Position numbers and translations under genes: made by a program. Positions 33,690 through 42,763 of a stretch of DNA of 64,000 bases are shown piece by piece. The first letter of the stretch is position 1; each line of letters starts with the position of its first letter. The stretch is taken from NCBI GenBank assembly GCA_963667375.1, contig OY763323.1, positions 1,364,001 through 1,428,000 of the forward strand. Direction: 5' to 3'. Source of the stretch: G963556115 sp963667375. GTDB lineage: Bacteria; Planctomycetota; SZUA-567. The notes under the pieces were generated by a model. The model was not told where the DNA came from. It worked only from the letters and a program-made list of their open reading frames with translations, and did no database searches.

Positions 33690-34937
33690 ATGCTGAATTC
33701 AAATAACAAGCGAGAGTTTATCGCTTTTCCAGATGGATTTGTCTGGGGATGTGCGACAAGTCCTACACAGGTCGAGGGTGATACTGTCAATGAGTGGGAT
33801 GATTTTATCGCTAAAGACGGAAGCCGGGCTGATGATGCAAGTAAGCATTGGCAGAGATACAAATATGATTTCAATTGTCTGGCGTCGATGAACCTCAATG
33901 CTTATAGAATGGGCTTTGACTGGGCGCGATTGCAGCCGGGACCCAAGGAACCGCTGGAGCGGGATATAAAACTCCGTTATATGGAGATGCTGGCGGAACT
34001 AAGAAGTCTGGGTATAGAGCCTTATCTTACTTTATTTCATCACGCCTGTCCTAAATGGTTCCGGGATATGGGGGGATGGTTAAATCCTGAGAGTCCGGAG
34101 CTTTTTGCTGATTTTGTGCGGCGGGTGGTAATTCTCACCGATAGTGAGGTTAAGTTCTGGATTCCAATAAATGAGCCGAGCTGTTATGCCTTTCTGGCGT
34201 ATATTGCCGGTGTTTTCCCGCCAAGAAAAAAAGGGCGGTTGTCAAGTTATGCTCAGGCCTTGAAAAATATGCGCAAAGCTCATGCGCTGGCATATCAGGA
34301 GATAAAACATTTTGATCCTGAAGCTCAGGTTGGAGCCAGTTGTTTATCCAAACAGGTTATGCCGTTCAGGCGCTGGCATTTCATTGACAGTATCAGTTCT
34401 TCGATTGTCAAACGGGTTTTTGGAATCAAAAATCTTGAGGGTTTTGTGGATTTTGAGGGTGAGCGGGTAGCCGACTTTATCGGGGTGAACTTTCATGGGA
34501 AGATCAGAACCAGAGGCTTTTCTGCGGTGTCACCTATATTTGTCAAAAAGCCTCTGCTGAAGAAGCATAATATTGACTGTGATGATATGTGGGAGCAGGA
34601 TTCATCCTGGATCCCGGAATGTCTGGAACAGATATCTGCGGAATATAATATTCCTTTATATGTTACCGGGCATGGGGTGGCGACACAGGATGAGGGGCTG
34701 CGTGTCCGGCAGATAAAAGCTCATCTGCTCCAGTGTAATAAGGCTATAGCCAATGGTGTCGATCTTAGAGGTTATTTTTACTGGTCACTATTGGATAATT
34801 TTGAATGGGGTGAAGGACTTTCCCGTCATTTTGGACTTGTCTCGGTGGCGTTTGATGATCCGATCCGCAGAAGAGATATCAGACGCAGCGGGTGTGTTTT
34901 CGGTGAAATCGCCAGAAAAAACGGCTTTGAAGTATAG
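33690..34937 (+). CDS. GH1-family protein lacking the catalytic nucleophile
   Basis: This 415-residue protein is a glycoside hydrolase family 1 homologue (beta-glucosidase fold). Conserved elements include FPDGFVWGCATSPTQVEG, the acid/base N161-E162-P, GGWLNPE, and WSLLDNFEWGEG near the C-terminus. The nucleophile motif, normally (I/V)TENG, reads VTGHG here: the glutamate is replaced by Gly327. The substitution is unambiguous in the DNA at 34665-34676. A hydrolase of the usual retaining type is therefore not expected. It could bind sugar, use an unusual mechanism, or be degenerating, although the rest of the frame is intact. I start at ATG 33690 (after AAAGGTG); ATG 33660 is possible. Expression context is unclear. 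Confidence 0.85.
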   Translation: MLNSNNKREFIAFPDGFVWGCATSPTQVEGDTVNEWDDFIAKDGSRADDASKHWQRYKYDFNCLASMNLNAYRMGFDWARLQPGPKEPLERDIKLRYMEMLAELRSLGIEPYLTLFHHACPKWFRDMGGWLNPESPELFADFVRRVVILTDSEVKFWIPINEPSCYAFLAYIAGVFPPRKKGRLSSYAQALKNMRKAHALAYQEIKHFDPEAQVGASCLSKQVMPFRRWHFIDSISSSIVKRVFGIKNLEGFVDFEGERVADFIGVNFHGKIRTRGFSAVSPIFVKKPLLKKHNIDCDDMWEQDSSWIPECLEQISAEYNIPLYVTGHGVATQDEGLRVRQIKAHLLQCNKAIANGVDLRGYFYWSLLDNFEWGEGLSRHFGLVSVAFDDPIRRRDIRRSGCVFGEIARKNGFEV

Positions 34938-35096
34938 GACTTATCAGCTGATAAGAGTCAATATAAGCTGAAATCTGTATGGAGTTATGATTTTAAGCAA
35001 CCGAAGACTACCTGTCAATTTAGGCTGTTGTTAAAATGGCAGTAAGATGCTTTTCTGAAGCGGTGCTGCTTGCTTTTAAATAATTATTCGGTCTTT

Positions 35097-35504
35097 TCAA
35101 ATATCCTCTATTATTCCTCTTAATGTGATGTTTCCGCATTTCGGACAGCAGAAGGCTTCTACCTGTATTGCTGAATCTTTCCAGACCGAGAATTTGCTTT
35201 TTTTAGGTTTGAATACCAGCTCTCCCAGAGCTGACAGGTTTCCCTGTATCAGTTCGGAATGTCCGCATGCGGGGCAGCTGTCCGGCTCCTCAGAAGTATT
35301 TGATTTGCTGGCTACGCGTTCGACGACTTTTTCAAGATCTTCCTCTTTGAAACGTGTGCTTTTGCCGACTTTGTAATATGTTATCTTTCCACTTCGCATC
35401 CAGCGGAACATGGTCTGTTCACTTATCTCAAGATATTTGCATGCCTCGGAGATTGTCAGCCATTTTACTGCTGGTGTAGTTTCATCCTGATTTGAATCTG
35501 GCAT
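35097..35504 (-). CDS. Excisionase-like HTH protein with zinc ribbon
   Basis: This 135-residue protein begins with a MerR/excisionase-type helix-turn-helix (about 14-60: WLTISEACKYLEISEQTMFRWM ... quoted in part as LTISEACKYLEIS, then GKSTRFKEEDLEKV). The C-terminal half has two CxxC knuckles (C77-x2-C80, and C119/C120-x2-C123), consistent with a zinc ribbon. It is probably a small DNA-binding regulator. The start follows AAGGATC. It is divergent from the PfkB kinase gene 294 nt away and could regulate it, but no operator is evident. Confidence 0.8.
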   Translation of the reverse strand: MPDSNQDETTPAVKWLTISEACKYLEISEQTMFRWMRSGKITYYKVGKSTRFKEEDLEKVVERVASKSNTSEEPDSCPACGHSELIQGNLSALGELVFKPKKSKFSVWKDSAIQVEAFCCPKCGNITLRGIIEDI

Positions 35505-35710
35505 GAATGATCCTTAATTTGTAAAATTATCTGTATATTGCAAAATTTGAGGTTTAACTATTATATTCACTCATACTAATAGTATAATTTGAGAATTAAA
35601 ATTATCAAGCAAAAACCGCTCATTGGATAATATAACTCTAATAAATAAGAATATTGGTTGTATGTTTGGAGAATTTTGCGAGAAAAAAGCGTAAAATAAC
35701 AATTATACAG

Positions 35711-35739
35711 TTGTTGAAAAAAAATTATCTTGGTAGAAT
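35711..35739 (+). promoter_or_regulatory. Candidate promoter for PfkB-family kinase
   Basis: TTGTTG (35711-35716), 17 nt, then TAGAAT (35734-35739), about 55 nt upstream of the start codon. It lies in the AT-rich divergent gap between the HTH gene and the kinase gene. Confidence 0.45.
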
Positions 35740-35798
35740 TAATACTGTTATTAATTATGAATAAATGAAAATTAGTTAGATCGAAGGACGTTGTGTTT

Positions 35799-36782
35799 AT
35801 GAAAAGAAAGTTGTTAGGAATAGGGTCTCCAATAGTCGATCTTCTGGCAAGAGTTGAAGACGATTTTATCGATAAAATACCGGGCGAGAAGGGTGGAATG
35901 GAGCTGGTGTCAGCTGAAGAGATGAGCTCCATTATTAAAATGCTGGAAGGTGATACCGTTAAAGCCTGTGGAGGTTCGGCTGCGAATACGACTTTTGCCG
36001 CTGCGCGTCTGGGTGTTGCAGCAAGTTTTCTTGGACAGCTCGGTAAAGATCTGGATGGAGAATTTTACACTAAATCATTTGTTGCGCATGGAGGGGATGA
36101 TTCGCGGTTTAAATATATCTCCAGTGTTCATACTGCCAGATGTCTGAGTCTGGTTACACCGGATTCAGAGCGAACTATGCGTACGGATCTTGGTGCTGCC
36201 GCTTTATTGGATCCGGAGTCTATTTCTGCTGAAGATTTTCGTGGTATAGATTTTGTGCACGTTGAGGGGTATCTGCTGTTCAATCCAGAGTTGGCATTAA
36301 AGGTTTTACAGAGTGCGAAGGAAGCGGGCTGTGAGGTGAGTCTTGACCTTGGCGCTTTTGAGGTGGTCCGCAGTGGAAGAGACCGGCTTGATGAGCTGCT
36401 CCGTAATTATGTGGATTACGTCTTTGCAAATGAAGATGAGTCAAAGGCGTTTACCGGCAGTGAGGATCCTCTGGCGGGACTTGAGCCGCTGGGGCGCTTG
36501 TGCAAGGTTGCGGTAGTAAAACTTGGTGCGAAGGGTGTCTGGGCGGTTGAAGAGGGTAGTGCGCCGATATTTGTTCCGGCATATAAGGCAGATAAGGTGG
36601 TGGATACTACGGGAACCGGTGATTATTGGGCTGCAGGATTTATCTGGGGAATACTCGAGGGTAAGTCACTTGCAGCTGCGGTGAAAGCCGGGGCGCTTCT
36701 GGGGTGTGAAGCTGTTCAGCAGCTGGGAGCAGATCTTGAGGATGCGGCCTGGGAGCGAATTCATAAAGCGCTGGAGTTGTAA
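35799..36782 (+). CDS. PfkB-family carbohydrate or nucleoside kinase
   Basis: This 327-residue protein belongs to the ribokinase/adenosine kinase family. The N-terminal signature is GIGSPIVDLLARV, followed by CGGSAANTTFAAARLG. The ATP-site motif DTTGTGDYWAAGF contains the catalytic Asp (GTGD variant of GAGD). The adenosine-kinase-like opening and overall length suggest a sugar or nucleoside substrate, but it cannot be named. The start ATG 35799 is chosen, although GTG 35793, closer to AAGGA, is an alternative. Confidence 0.88.
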   Translation: MKRKLLGIGSPIVDLLARVEDDFIDKIPGEKGGMELVSAEEMSSIIKMLEGDTVKACGGSAANTTFAAARLGVAASFLGQLGKDLDGEFYTKSFVAHGGDDSRFKYISSVHTARCLSLVTPDSERTMRTDLGAAALLDPESISAEDFRGIDFVHVEGYLLFNPELALKVLQSAKEAGCEVSLDLGAFEVVRSGRDRLDELLRNYVDYVFANEDESKAFTGSEDPLAGLEPLGRLCKVAVVKLGAKGVWAVEEGSAPIFVPAYKADKVVDTTGTGDYWAAGFIWGILEGKSLAAAVKAGALLGCEAVQQLGADLEDAAWERIHKALEL

Positions 36783-36791
36783 AAAATTCTA

Positions 36792-36855
36792 GTCTGTAGT
36801 GATGTTTGTCTGTAGTGATATTTGTCTGTAGTGATATTTGTCTGTAGTGATATTT
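36792..36855. repeat. Four tandem 16-bp repeats
   Basis: Four head-to-tail copies of a 16-bp unit (GTCTGTAGTGATATTT; the first copy has G for A at one position) occupy 36792-36807, 36808-36823, 36824-36839 and 36840-36855. They begin 10 nt after the kinase stop and end 106 nt before the hybrid histidine kinase. They are too short and have no spacers, so they are not CRISPR. Confidence 0.95.
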
Positions 36856-36961
36856 TGAGAAGGGTCAAGATATTATTATGGGGTATGCTGTGATTGTGTT
36901 AATGTTGCGGGAAGTTATATTTTGTTTATCTGTTAACATTGATTTTGGGTGGTGAAAACTC

Positions 36962-38986
36962 ATGGATAAGATCGAAGAATATAAGAATTTTGAGGATAAC
37001 TTTTCAAAATATGCCTCGGAGATTGAGATCTTCATTCCCAATAAAAACGAGCGCATTGGTAGACAGCAGCTCCTGTCTATGGTCAAGCGCTTTTCATTTC
37101 TTAACAGTGAAGCTGAAAAAATTGGTTTTGATTTTGTTGTTGAGACTACAAGTCTTATTATTGAGTTTCTGGCCAAGGATGAAAATGTAGGTGAGAAATT
37201 TCATGAGCTTGGTCATATCATTATCGAAACCCTCAAGCTCAGTGTGGCGCTGACTGTCAGTATGCTTGAAGGGGATCCCGTTCCTGCTGATTATGAAGAG
37301 ATGCTGCTGGATGCACTGAAGAGTATACTTATTCAGCATACCGAGGGCGGAAATATAAACTACAACTGCAAGCAGTGGGTGCTGGTGGTTGATGATGAGA
37401 GTATTATCCGTACCTATATTGAGGATATTCTTTTCAATGAAGGCTATCTGGTGCTTGGCGCTTCCAATGGGCTTGAGGCCAAGACAGTAGTAAGTACGGG
37501 TTTTTTTGATATTGTTTTTACCGATATCAATATGCCGTTTTTCAGTGGTCTTGAGCTTCTGGAATATATACGTGAGAGCAGTATCAGTGTTGATGTTATT
37601 GTGGTTACCGGTTATGCTTCGGTCAAGTCCGCTTCGCTGGCGATTCATCATGGTGCGTATGACTATATAACCAAGCCTTTCAATGGGCCTGAAGATATAC
37701 TCAATTCCGCTGAACGCGCAATGCAGCACCGGATACTTATCAAGAGCAATGAAACACTGGTAAAGGAAATGCGTGAGAGTAACCTGAAACTTTCACGTTA
37801 TGCGACTGGGCTGGAGGATGCCCTGAACAGCCTTGAAGAGAAGAATAATGCTCTTATAAAAGCTGAGCGTATGGCAACTCTTGGCGTGCTTGTGGCGGGT
37901 CTGGCGCATGAAATCAATAATCCTACGACCTTTATACGCGGTAATATTCAGACCTTGAAAAAATTCTGGGATATTATCTCATCACGTCTGGTTTATGACA
38001 GTACCGATCCTGATAAGGGCAAGCTCGATTATATCATGAAAGAGACGCCGATACTCCTTGATGATATGATGATCGGTACTGACCGTATTGCTAAAATTAC
38101 CGGGGGCTTGCGGGTCTTTGCCCGTGTTGACGGCGCTTCGGATAAGATGGATAAATGTGAAGTGGTAGATATTGTTGACGGCGCTATTTCTGTTGTCAGT
38201 AATCGTCTTAAAAATGGGGTGGTGCTGGATAAGAAGATAGATAAGGTTCCTCAGGTGATTGTATCGCTGCAGCAGATGATACAGGTACTGGTTAATCTGC
38301 TGATCAATGCCTTGGATGCGGTTGACAATCAGAGTGTGAAGTTGATTACCCTGCGTGTTTATGAGCGGGAAAATGATGTGTGCATCGAGGTCATGGATAA
38401 TGGTGACGGTATTCCCAAGCATATACAGGATAAAATCTTTGATCCGTTTTTCACTACCAAGTCTGTAGATAAGGGTACAGGGCTGGGTCTGAGTCTTTCC
38501 GAAGGGATTGTCTCCGTTCACGGTGGTGAATTAAGGCTGGTGAGCACCGGACCGGACGGATCGGCTTTTGAAGTCTCTCTGCCGAAAACATTTAAAAAGG
38601 AGGAGTCCAAAGGGATGCCTAATGTCCTCTTTTTTATTGAACCGAGTTCTGTTTATCGTTCATTTGAGACCGGAATACGTGCGGCGAAGTGTTGTGATCT
38701 TACTGCTGTTGAACCTGCTGCGAGTGATGCCGGAATTATTGAAATTGTTCGATCTGAAGAGCCGAGGGTCGTAATTATAGATATGAAGCTGGGATGTCGG
38801 AATAACGGGAAGCTTATCAGAAGAATTAAATCCGAGGTTGACAGTAATATCCGTATAATCGGTGTTGGTGATGGCAGAGTTGAGAATGTAGTAGAGGATG
38901 AGTTGCAGCATATGGGGTTTGACAGAGTGATCTTGTTGCCATGTAATTTGAGAAAAGTGTTGGTTACTCTTGAAGAATTGCTATAA
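36962..38986 (+). CDS. Receiver-histidine kinase hybrid
   Basis: This 674-residue soluble protein has an N-terminal helical region (1-135, no known domain), a receiver domain (about 139-255, phospho-acceptor D188 in FTDINMP, lysine in TKPF), a short coiled coil (265-305), a histidine-kinase domain (H316 in AHEINNP), an ATPase domain (about 430-540 with DNGDGIP and GTGLGLSL), and a C-terminal degenerate receiver (about 553-674). The last keeps the acceptor D607 (VVIIDMKLG) but lacks the acidic pair at its start (FFIEPSSV). With no membrane segment it is likely cytoplasmic and driven by phosphorylation of its receiver. Next to it are a response regulator and CheA. Confidence 0.93.
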   Translation: MDKIEEYKNFEDNFSKYASEIEIFIPNKNERIGRQQLLSMVKRFSFLNSEAEKIGFDFVVETTSLIIEFLAKDENVGEKFHELGHIIIETLKLSVALTVSMLEGDPVPADYEEMLLDALKSILIQHTEGGNINYNCKQWVLVVDDESIIRTYIEDILFNEGYLVLGASNGLEAKTVVSTGFFDIVFTDINMPFFSGLELLEYIRESSISVDVIVVTGYASVKSASLAIHHGAYDYITKPFNGPEDILNSAERAMQHRILIKSNETLVKEMRESNLKLSRYATGLEDALNSLEEKNNALIKAERMATLGVLVAGLAHEINNPTTFIRGNIQTLKKFWDIISSRLVYDSTDPDKGKLDYIMKETPILLDDMMIGTDRIAKITGGLRVFARVDGASDKMDKCEVVDIVDGAISVVSNRLKNGVVLDKKIDKVPQVIVSLQQMIQVLVNLLINALDAVDNQSVKLITLRVYERENDVCIEVMDNGDGIPKHIQDKIFDPFFTTKSVDKGTGLGLSLSEGIVSVHGGELRLVSTGPDGSAFEVSLPKTFKKEESKGMPNVLFFIEPSSVYRSFETGIRAAKCCDLTAVEPAASDAGIIEIVRSEEPRVVIIDMKLGCRNNGKLIRRIKSEVDSNIRIIGVGDGRVENVVEDELQHMGFDRVILLPCNLRKVLVTLEELL

Positions 38987-39057
38987 TTCTTGTTGAGGTT
39001 TCTGGTTATGGTGACTGTGTGTTATAATTGGTTCTTAATTATTTTTTGGAGAATATA

Positions 39058-39513
39058 ATGGATATCGAGGGTGGCAACCTTGTGAATTCAAAGGTAAAAA
39101 TCCTGATTGTCGATGATGAGGTGGATATTACAACGACCTTGAAGCGCTATTTTGTGTTTGAAGGTTATGATGTTGATGTGACCAATGATCCGTACTCAGC
39201 TTTGAAGATGATCCATGATGATAATTATCTTCTGGTAATATCCGATATCTCTATGCCCGGAATGGATGGTATCGATCTGCTGCGAAGAATTAAAGAATAT
39301 AATGGGATGATTCAGGTGGTTATGATTACCGGTTATGTTACTCTGGATAATATTCTTAACTGTCTGCGCCTGGGGGCGGATGATTGTTTTCTGAAGCCGA
39401 TACGTGATCTTGATGAATTGAAAAATGCGGTTAATGAGTGTACCGCGAAGTTGAATAAATGGCGTAGGTTGATGTCTGATATTGCCCATAATAAATCAGG
39501 TTATGAAGTCTAA
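39058..39513 (+). CDS. Single-domain response regulator next to CheA
   Basis: This 151-residue protein is a receiver domain (acidic pair in IVDDEVD, acceptor Asp in SDISMPGMDG, lysine in FLKPIRD) with a short C-terminal helix and no output domain. It ends in TAATG shared with the CheA start, so the two are translationally coupled, which points to a CheY-like role or a CheA phosphate sink. The start ATG 39058 follows TTGGAGAA; a frame opening earlier adds ten residues without a ribosome-binding site. Confidence 0.93.
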   Translation: MDIEGGNLVNSKVKILIVDDEVDITTTLKRYFVFEGYDVDVTNDPYSALKMIHDDNYLLVISDISMPGMDGIDLLRRIKEYNGMIQVVMITGYVTLDNILNCLRLGADDCFLKPIRDLDELKNAVNECTAKLNKWRRLMSDIAHNKSGYEV

Positions 39514-41726
39514 TGAGTGAAGATAGTGGAATAGATAAAGACTTATTTTATGAATTTATTGCAGAGAGCAGTGATGCGCTCCTCTCTCTTGATGAACTTT
39601 TCGTTCAGATCGAAAAAAATCCGGATGACCTCGGAGTAGTAGACAAGATTTTCCGGCCTGTGCATTCAATCAAAGGTAATTCGTCGTTTTTTGGCCTGAT
39701 AAATGTTAAAAAGTTCTCGCATTCATTTGAAAGTCTGCTTCAGGAGATACGCTCCGGTAAAAGGCGTGTATCGGAAGATATAATTGATGTCTTTCTCGAG
39801 GGTGGTGACTGTCTGCGTGATATGATTGACAGAGCAAGTCCAGAGCAAGACAGTTCGTCCATGACTGAAAAAGAAGCAAAGGTCTTGGCGCGGATCGAGG
39901 GACTGATTAATAATAATACCGATGATGACTCGGTGATTATTCTTGAAGCGAAAAAGAAACTCGCAGCAGTCTGTGAATTGCCAGCCAGTGAACCGGTAAA
40001 GTCTCAGCTCAAGGAGATTGATGAGCTTCTGGCAAAACTGGTGCAGTCTTCGGTTGCGGTTGCTAATACTGCCGGCGGCGGTGTGTATCTTCTGGGTGAT
40101 GAGGTCGTTACGGAGCAGATAGAGTTTATTGCAGATTTTATTAAAAATGTTGAGGAAAATTCAAAAGACAGTGAGAAGTCTGAGAAGTTTCTTGATGCTA
40201 TTAATACTCTTGAAAAAATTGCCGCTGCTGTAGATTCAAGTTCGATTATTTCACATTTGAATTCTCTAAAGAGTGATTATGTCACTATCTCCGAAGCTGG
40301 TATAGGCTTTGATGAGATAATGACCTCATTGCTTGAAGAACGCTTTGAGGGCGCAATGAAATCTATTAAGGTCACTCAGGGTAAAGACGATAAAGCCGCA
40401 GAGGTTCCTGCTCCCAAGGAGCAGGCTGCTAGCGGTCAGGCTAAGGTTGAAGAAACCAAACCTGCTGATAAGAATGAAGGTGCCGCTGATTCAACTCCGG
40501 CTGCTAAAGCACAGCCTAAAGTAAAAGATTCAACTGGAAAAACCATTCGTGTAGAAGAGGAAAAGGTCGACAATTTCATGTCATTTGTGGGTGAGCTGAT
40601 CATTGCCAGCGAGGTATTTGCGTATCTGCAGCAGAAGCTCGAGGCTTATCCGAGTGTGCGTTCAATATCGCAAGAGTTCAAGAATGCGAATATATCATTC
40701 AATGAATTATCCAATAATCTTCAGAAGAGTCTGATGTCGGTACGCAGGCTGCCGTTGAAGTCGGTAATGCAGCGTCTCCCGCGTATTGTGCGTGAGGTGG
40801 CAGCCGATACTGGTAAAAAAGTTAATCTGCAGATAATTGGTGAAGAAACCAGTGTCGATAAATCGCTTATCGAAGGACTTGAAGATCCGTTGGTACATAT
40901 GGTAAGAAATTCTGTCGATCATGGTGTAGAGTCCCCAGAAGAGCGTGAAAAGATCGGAAAGAACCCTGAGGGCAGTGTCATTATTACTGCCTCCTCCACT
41001 GAAGAGGTCTTTACTATTTCAATTAAAGATGACGGTGCCGGGATTGATCTGGAAAGAGTCAAACAGAAAGCGGTTGAGAAGGGATTGATTTCGGAAGAAA
41101 AAGCCCGGGTTATGAGTGATAATGAGGCAGGGCGGCTGATTTTCGGCGCGGGGGTTTCTACTGCGAAAAAGGTTACCGAGATTTCCGGTCGCGGTGTTGG
41201 AATGGATGTAGTGCGTACCAATATTGAAAAGCTTGGTGGTGAAATTATTGTTGCTACTGAGCTGGGTTTTGGAAGTGAGTTTACCATTGTTCTACCAATG
41301 ACCGTAACCCTTATGGTTGTTGATGGTCTGGTGGCGCGGGTTGGTGATGGCAGCTTTATAATCCCTATTACCGATATTCGTGAGGCGGTCAGACCGGCAA
41401 AAGATAATATGGTACTGGTCACTGGTAAAGGTGAAATGCTCAATGTCCGTGGTGAGTTGTATAAACTTATCAGGCTGTATGAGATACTTGGTATTGATGC
41501 AGAATGCAAGGATAGCAGTTCTTGTACAATCATTCTGGTTGAGTTTCAGGATGAGGTCTGCGGGATAATGGTTGATGATGTAGTTGGACAGCAGTCAGTT
41601 GTGTTGAAGGACCTGGGTAAGAAGTTTGAACGTCTGGATGTAATCAAGGGTGGTGCGGTAATGGGAGATGGAAGTATTGGTCTGGTACTTGATATTGAAG
41701 GGGTCTTTTTGCATTCAAAAATCTGA
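39513..41726 (+). CDS. cheA: Chemotaxis histidine kinase CheA
   Basis: This 737-residue protein has the CheA architecture: an N-terminal HPt domain with phospho-His51 in PVHSIKGNSSFF, a long acidic linker (about 110-340) with an Ala/Lys/Pro-rich stretch around 295-345, a dimerisation region, the ATPase domain (HMVRNSVDHGVE, DDGAGID, GRGVGMDVV), and a C-terminal CheW-like regulatory domain. No clear P2 domain for CheY/CheB docking is visible. It starts inside the stop codon of the response-regulator gene. A hairpin terminator follows. Confidence 0.95.
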   Translation: MSEDSGIDKDLFYEFIAESSDALLSLDELFVQIEKNPDDLGVVDKIFRPVHSIKGNSSFFGLINVKKFSHSFESLLQEIRSGKRRVSEDIIDVFLEGGDCLRDMIDRASPEQDSSSMTEKEAKVLARIEGLINNNTDDDSVIILEAKKKLAAVCELPASEPVKSQLKEIDELLAKLVQSSVAVANTAGGGVYLLGDEVVTEQIEFIADFIKNVEENSKDSEKSEKFLDAINTLEKIAAAVDSSSIISHLNSLKSDYVTISEAGIGFDEIMTSLLEERFEGAMKSIKVTQGKDDKAAEVPAPKEQAASGQAKVEETKPADKNEGAADSTPAAKAQPKVKDSTGKTIRVEEEKVDNFMSFVGELIIASEVFAYLQQKLEAYPSVRSISQEFKNANISFNELSNNLQKSLMSVRRLPLKSVMQRLPRIVREVAADTGKKVNLQIIGEETSVDKSLIEGLEDPLVHMVRNSVDHGVESPEEREKIGKNPEGSVIITASSTEEVFTISIKDDGAGIDLERVKQKAVEKGLISEEKARVMSDNEAGRLIFGAGVSTAKKVTEISGRGVGMDVVRTNIEKLGGEIIVATELGFGSEFTIVLPMTVTLMVVDGLVARVGDGSFIIPITDIREAVRPAKDNMVLVTGKGEMLNVRGELYKLIRLYEILGIDAECKDSSSCTIILVEFQDEVCGIMVDDVVGQQSVVLKDLGKKFERLDVIKGGAVMGDGSIGLVLDIEGVFLHSKI

Positions 41727-41775
41727 ATTATGAATATTGCATAATGACTGAAGAATAAAGTTTTGATTATATTTT

Positions 41776-41805
41776 AACCTTTTGCTTGCGGGCAAAAGGT
41801 TATTT
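41776..41805 (+). terminator. Terminator after cheA
   Basis: A perfect 10-bp stem (41776-41785 with 41792-41801) with a 6-nt loop, followed by a T-rich TTTTATTT tract. Confidence 0.8.
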
Positions 41806-42183
41806 TATTTATGAGAAATCTTTGACTGTTATGAGGGATTCTTTGATATGTCGTTAGTTATAATTCTGTGACAGGTTGAGGTGATTTTAAATAAATTACC
41901 GTAGTGTAGAATTGTTGTTTTGCGAAAACATGTAATTAAATATCATATTTTTGTAAAATTTTTATTTAAAGTGGATTTTGTACGTAAAAATAATTATCCG
42001 ATTAAAATTTATAAACTTTTTAATTCAAGGATGTTATGTTATTTTTAATATTTTTTGGATTATGATATGTGGTGATGGCTGTTTTTAAAATATTTATATT
42101 ACTCATATTTAATAAAAACCTAACAATACGAGTTATACTTTCAAATTGTCGGAGGTATTTTATGCATTTGCTAGGAGAGGACT
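41806..42183. other. AT-rich gap between cheA and cheB
   Basis: I see no gene in this 378-nt AT-rich stretch. It probably holds the promoter of the cheB unit: a TATACT near 42134 is a possible -10 element, but no good -35 is paired with it. No sigma-28-type site is present with correct spacing. Confidence 0.5.
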
Positions 42184-42747
42184 ATGGGTAAGAGAGAATG
42201 TCTGGCAATAGGTGCTTCAATGGGAGGACCAAAGGTTTTGAAGGAGATCCTTCCAGCAATATGTCGGAATAATACCTGTCCAATATTTATTGTGCAGCAT
42301 ATTGAATTGCGGGCTACAGAGTGTTTTAGAGCTTCTCTGCAGAATTACATTGGTGATTATGCAATCAAGATTGGCGAGTCGCTTGATACTGTGCAGCCAC
42401 GTACAGTGTATTTATATCCGGGGTTTGGCCATATGCGGGTGATGAAAAATAATGGCAGTTTGATGCTTAATATTTTTGAAAATGGTATGATGAAAAATGC
42501 GGTTGATGCCCTCTTCGGCTCGGTGGCGTCTGTCTATGGTCCCAGCTGTACTGCTGTTGTTCTTACTGGTATGGGAATTGACGGACTTTCTGGTTCGTAT
42601 GAGATAAAGCGTGGCGGAGGTGAGGTAATAGTTCAGGATAGGCAGAGTTCACTTGTCTGGTCCATGCCCAGCGCGGTTGCGGGTAAAGGTTTGGCTGACA
42701 GGATTCTGTCGGTAGGAAATATTGCGAAGCATGTTTCTTTAACTTGA
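42184..42747 (+). CDS. cheB: CheB methylesterase domain without receiver
   Basis: This 187-residue protein is the catalytic domain of CheB, which removes methyl groups from chemoreceptors. The triad is visible as S12 (GASMGGP), H39 (IVQHI) and D133 (GMGIDGLSG). Unlike standard CheB it has no N-terminal receiver, so it cannot be activated by CheA phosphorylation in the usual way. The start ATG 42184 follows AGGAGAGG. A degenerate phosphatase and a receptor follow in the same direction. No CheR is in the window. Confidence 0.92.
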   Translation: MGKRECLAIGASMGGPKVLKEILPAICRNNTCPIFIVQHIELRATECFRASLQNYIGDYAIKIGESLDTVQPRTVYLYPGFGHMRVMKNNGSLMLNIFENGMMKNAVDALFGSVASVYGPSCTAVVLTGMGIDGLSGSYEIKRGGGEVIVQDRQSSLVWSMPSAVAGKGLADRILSVGNIAKHVSLT

Positions 42748-42763
42748 TAGCGAAAGGCAATAT

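Noticed and set aside
36792..36855. CRISPR array
   Set aside because: The 16-bp units are directly adjacent with no spacers, and there are no cas genes.
41985..42006. Sigma-28-like TAAAAATAATTATCCGATTA near cheB
   Set aside because: The spacing is about seven bases too short, and the AT-rich context makes such partial matches likely.
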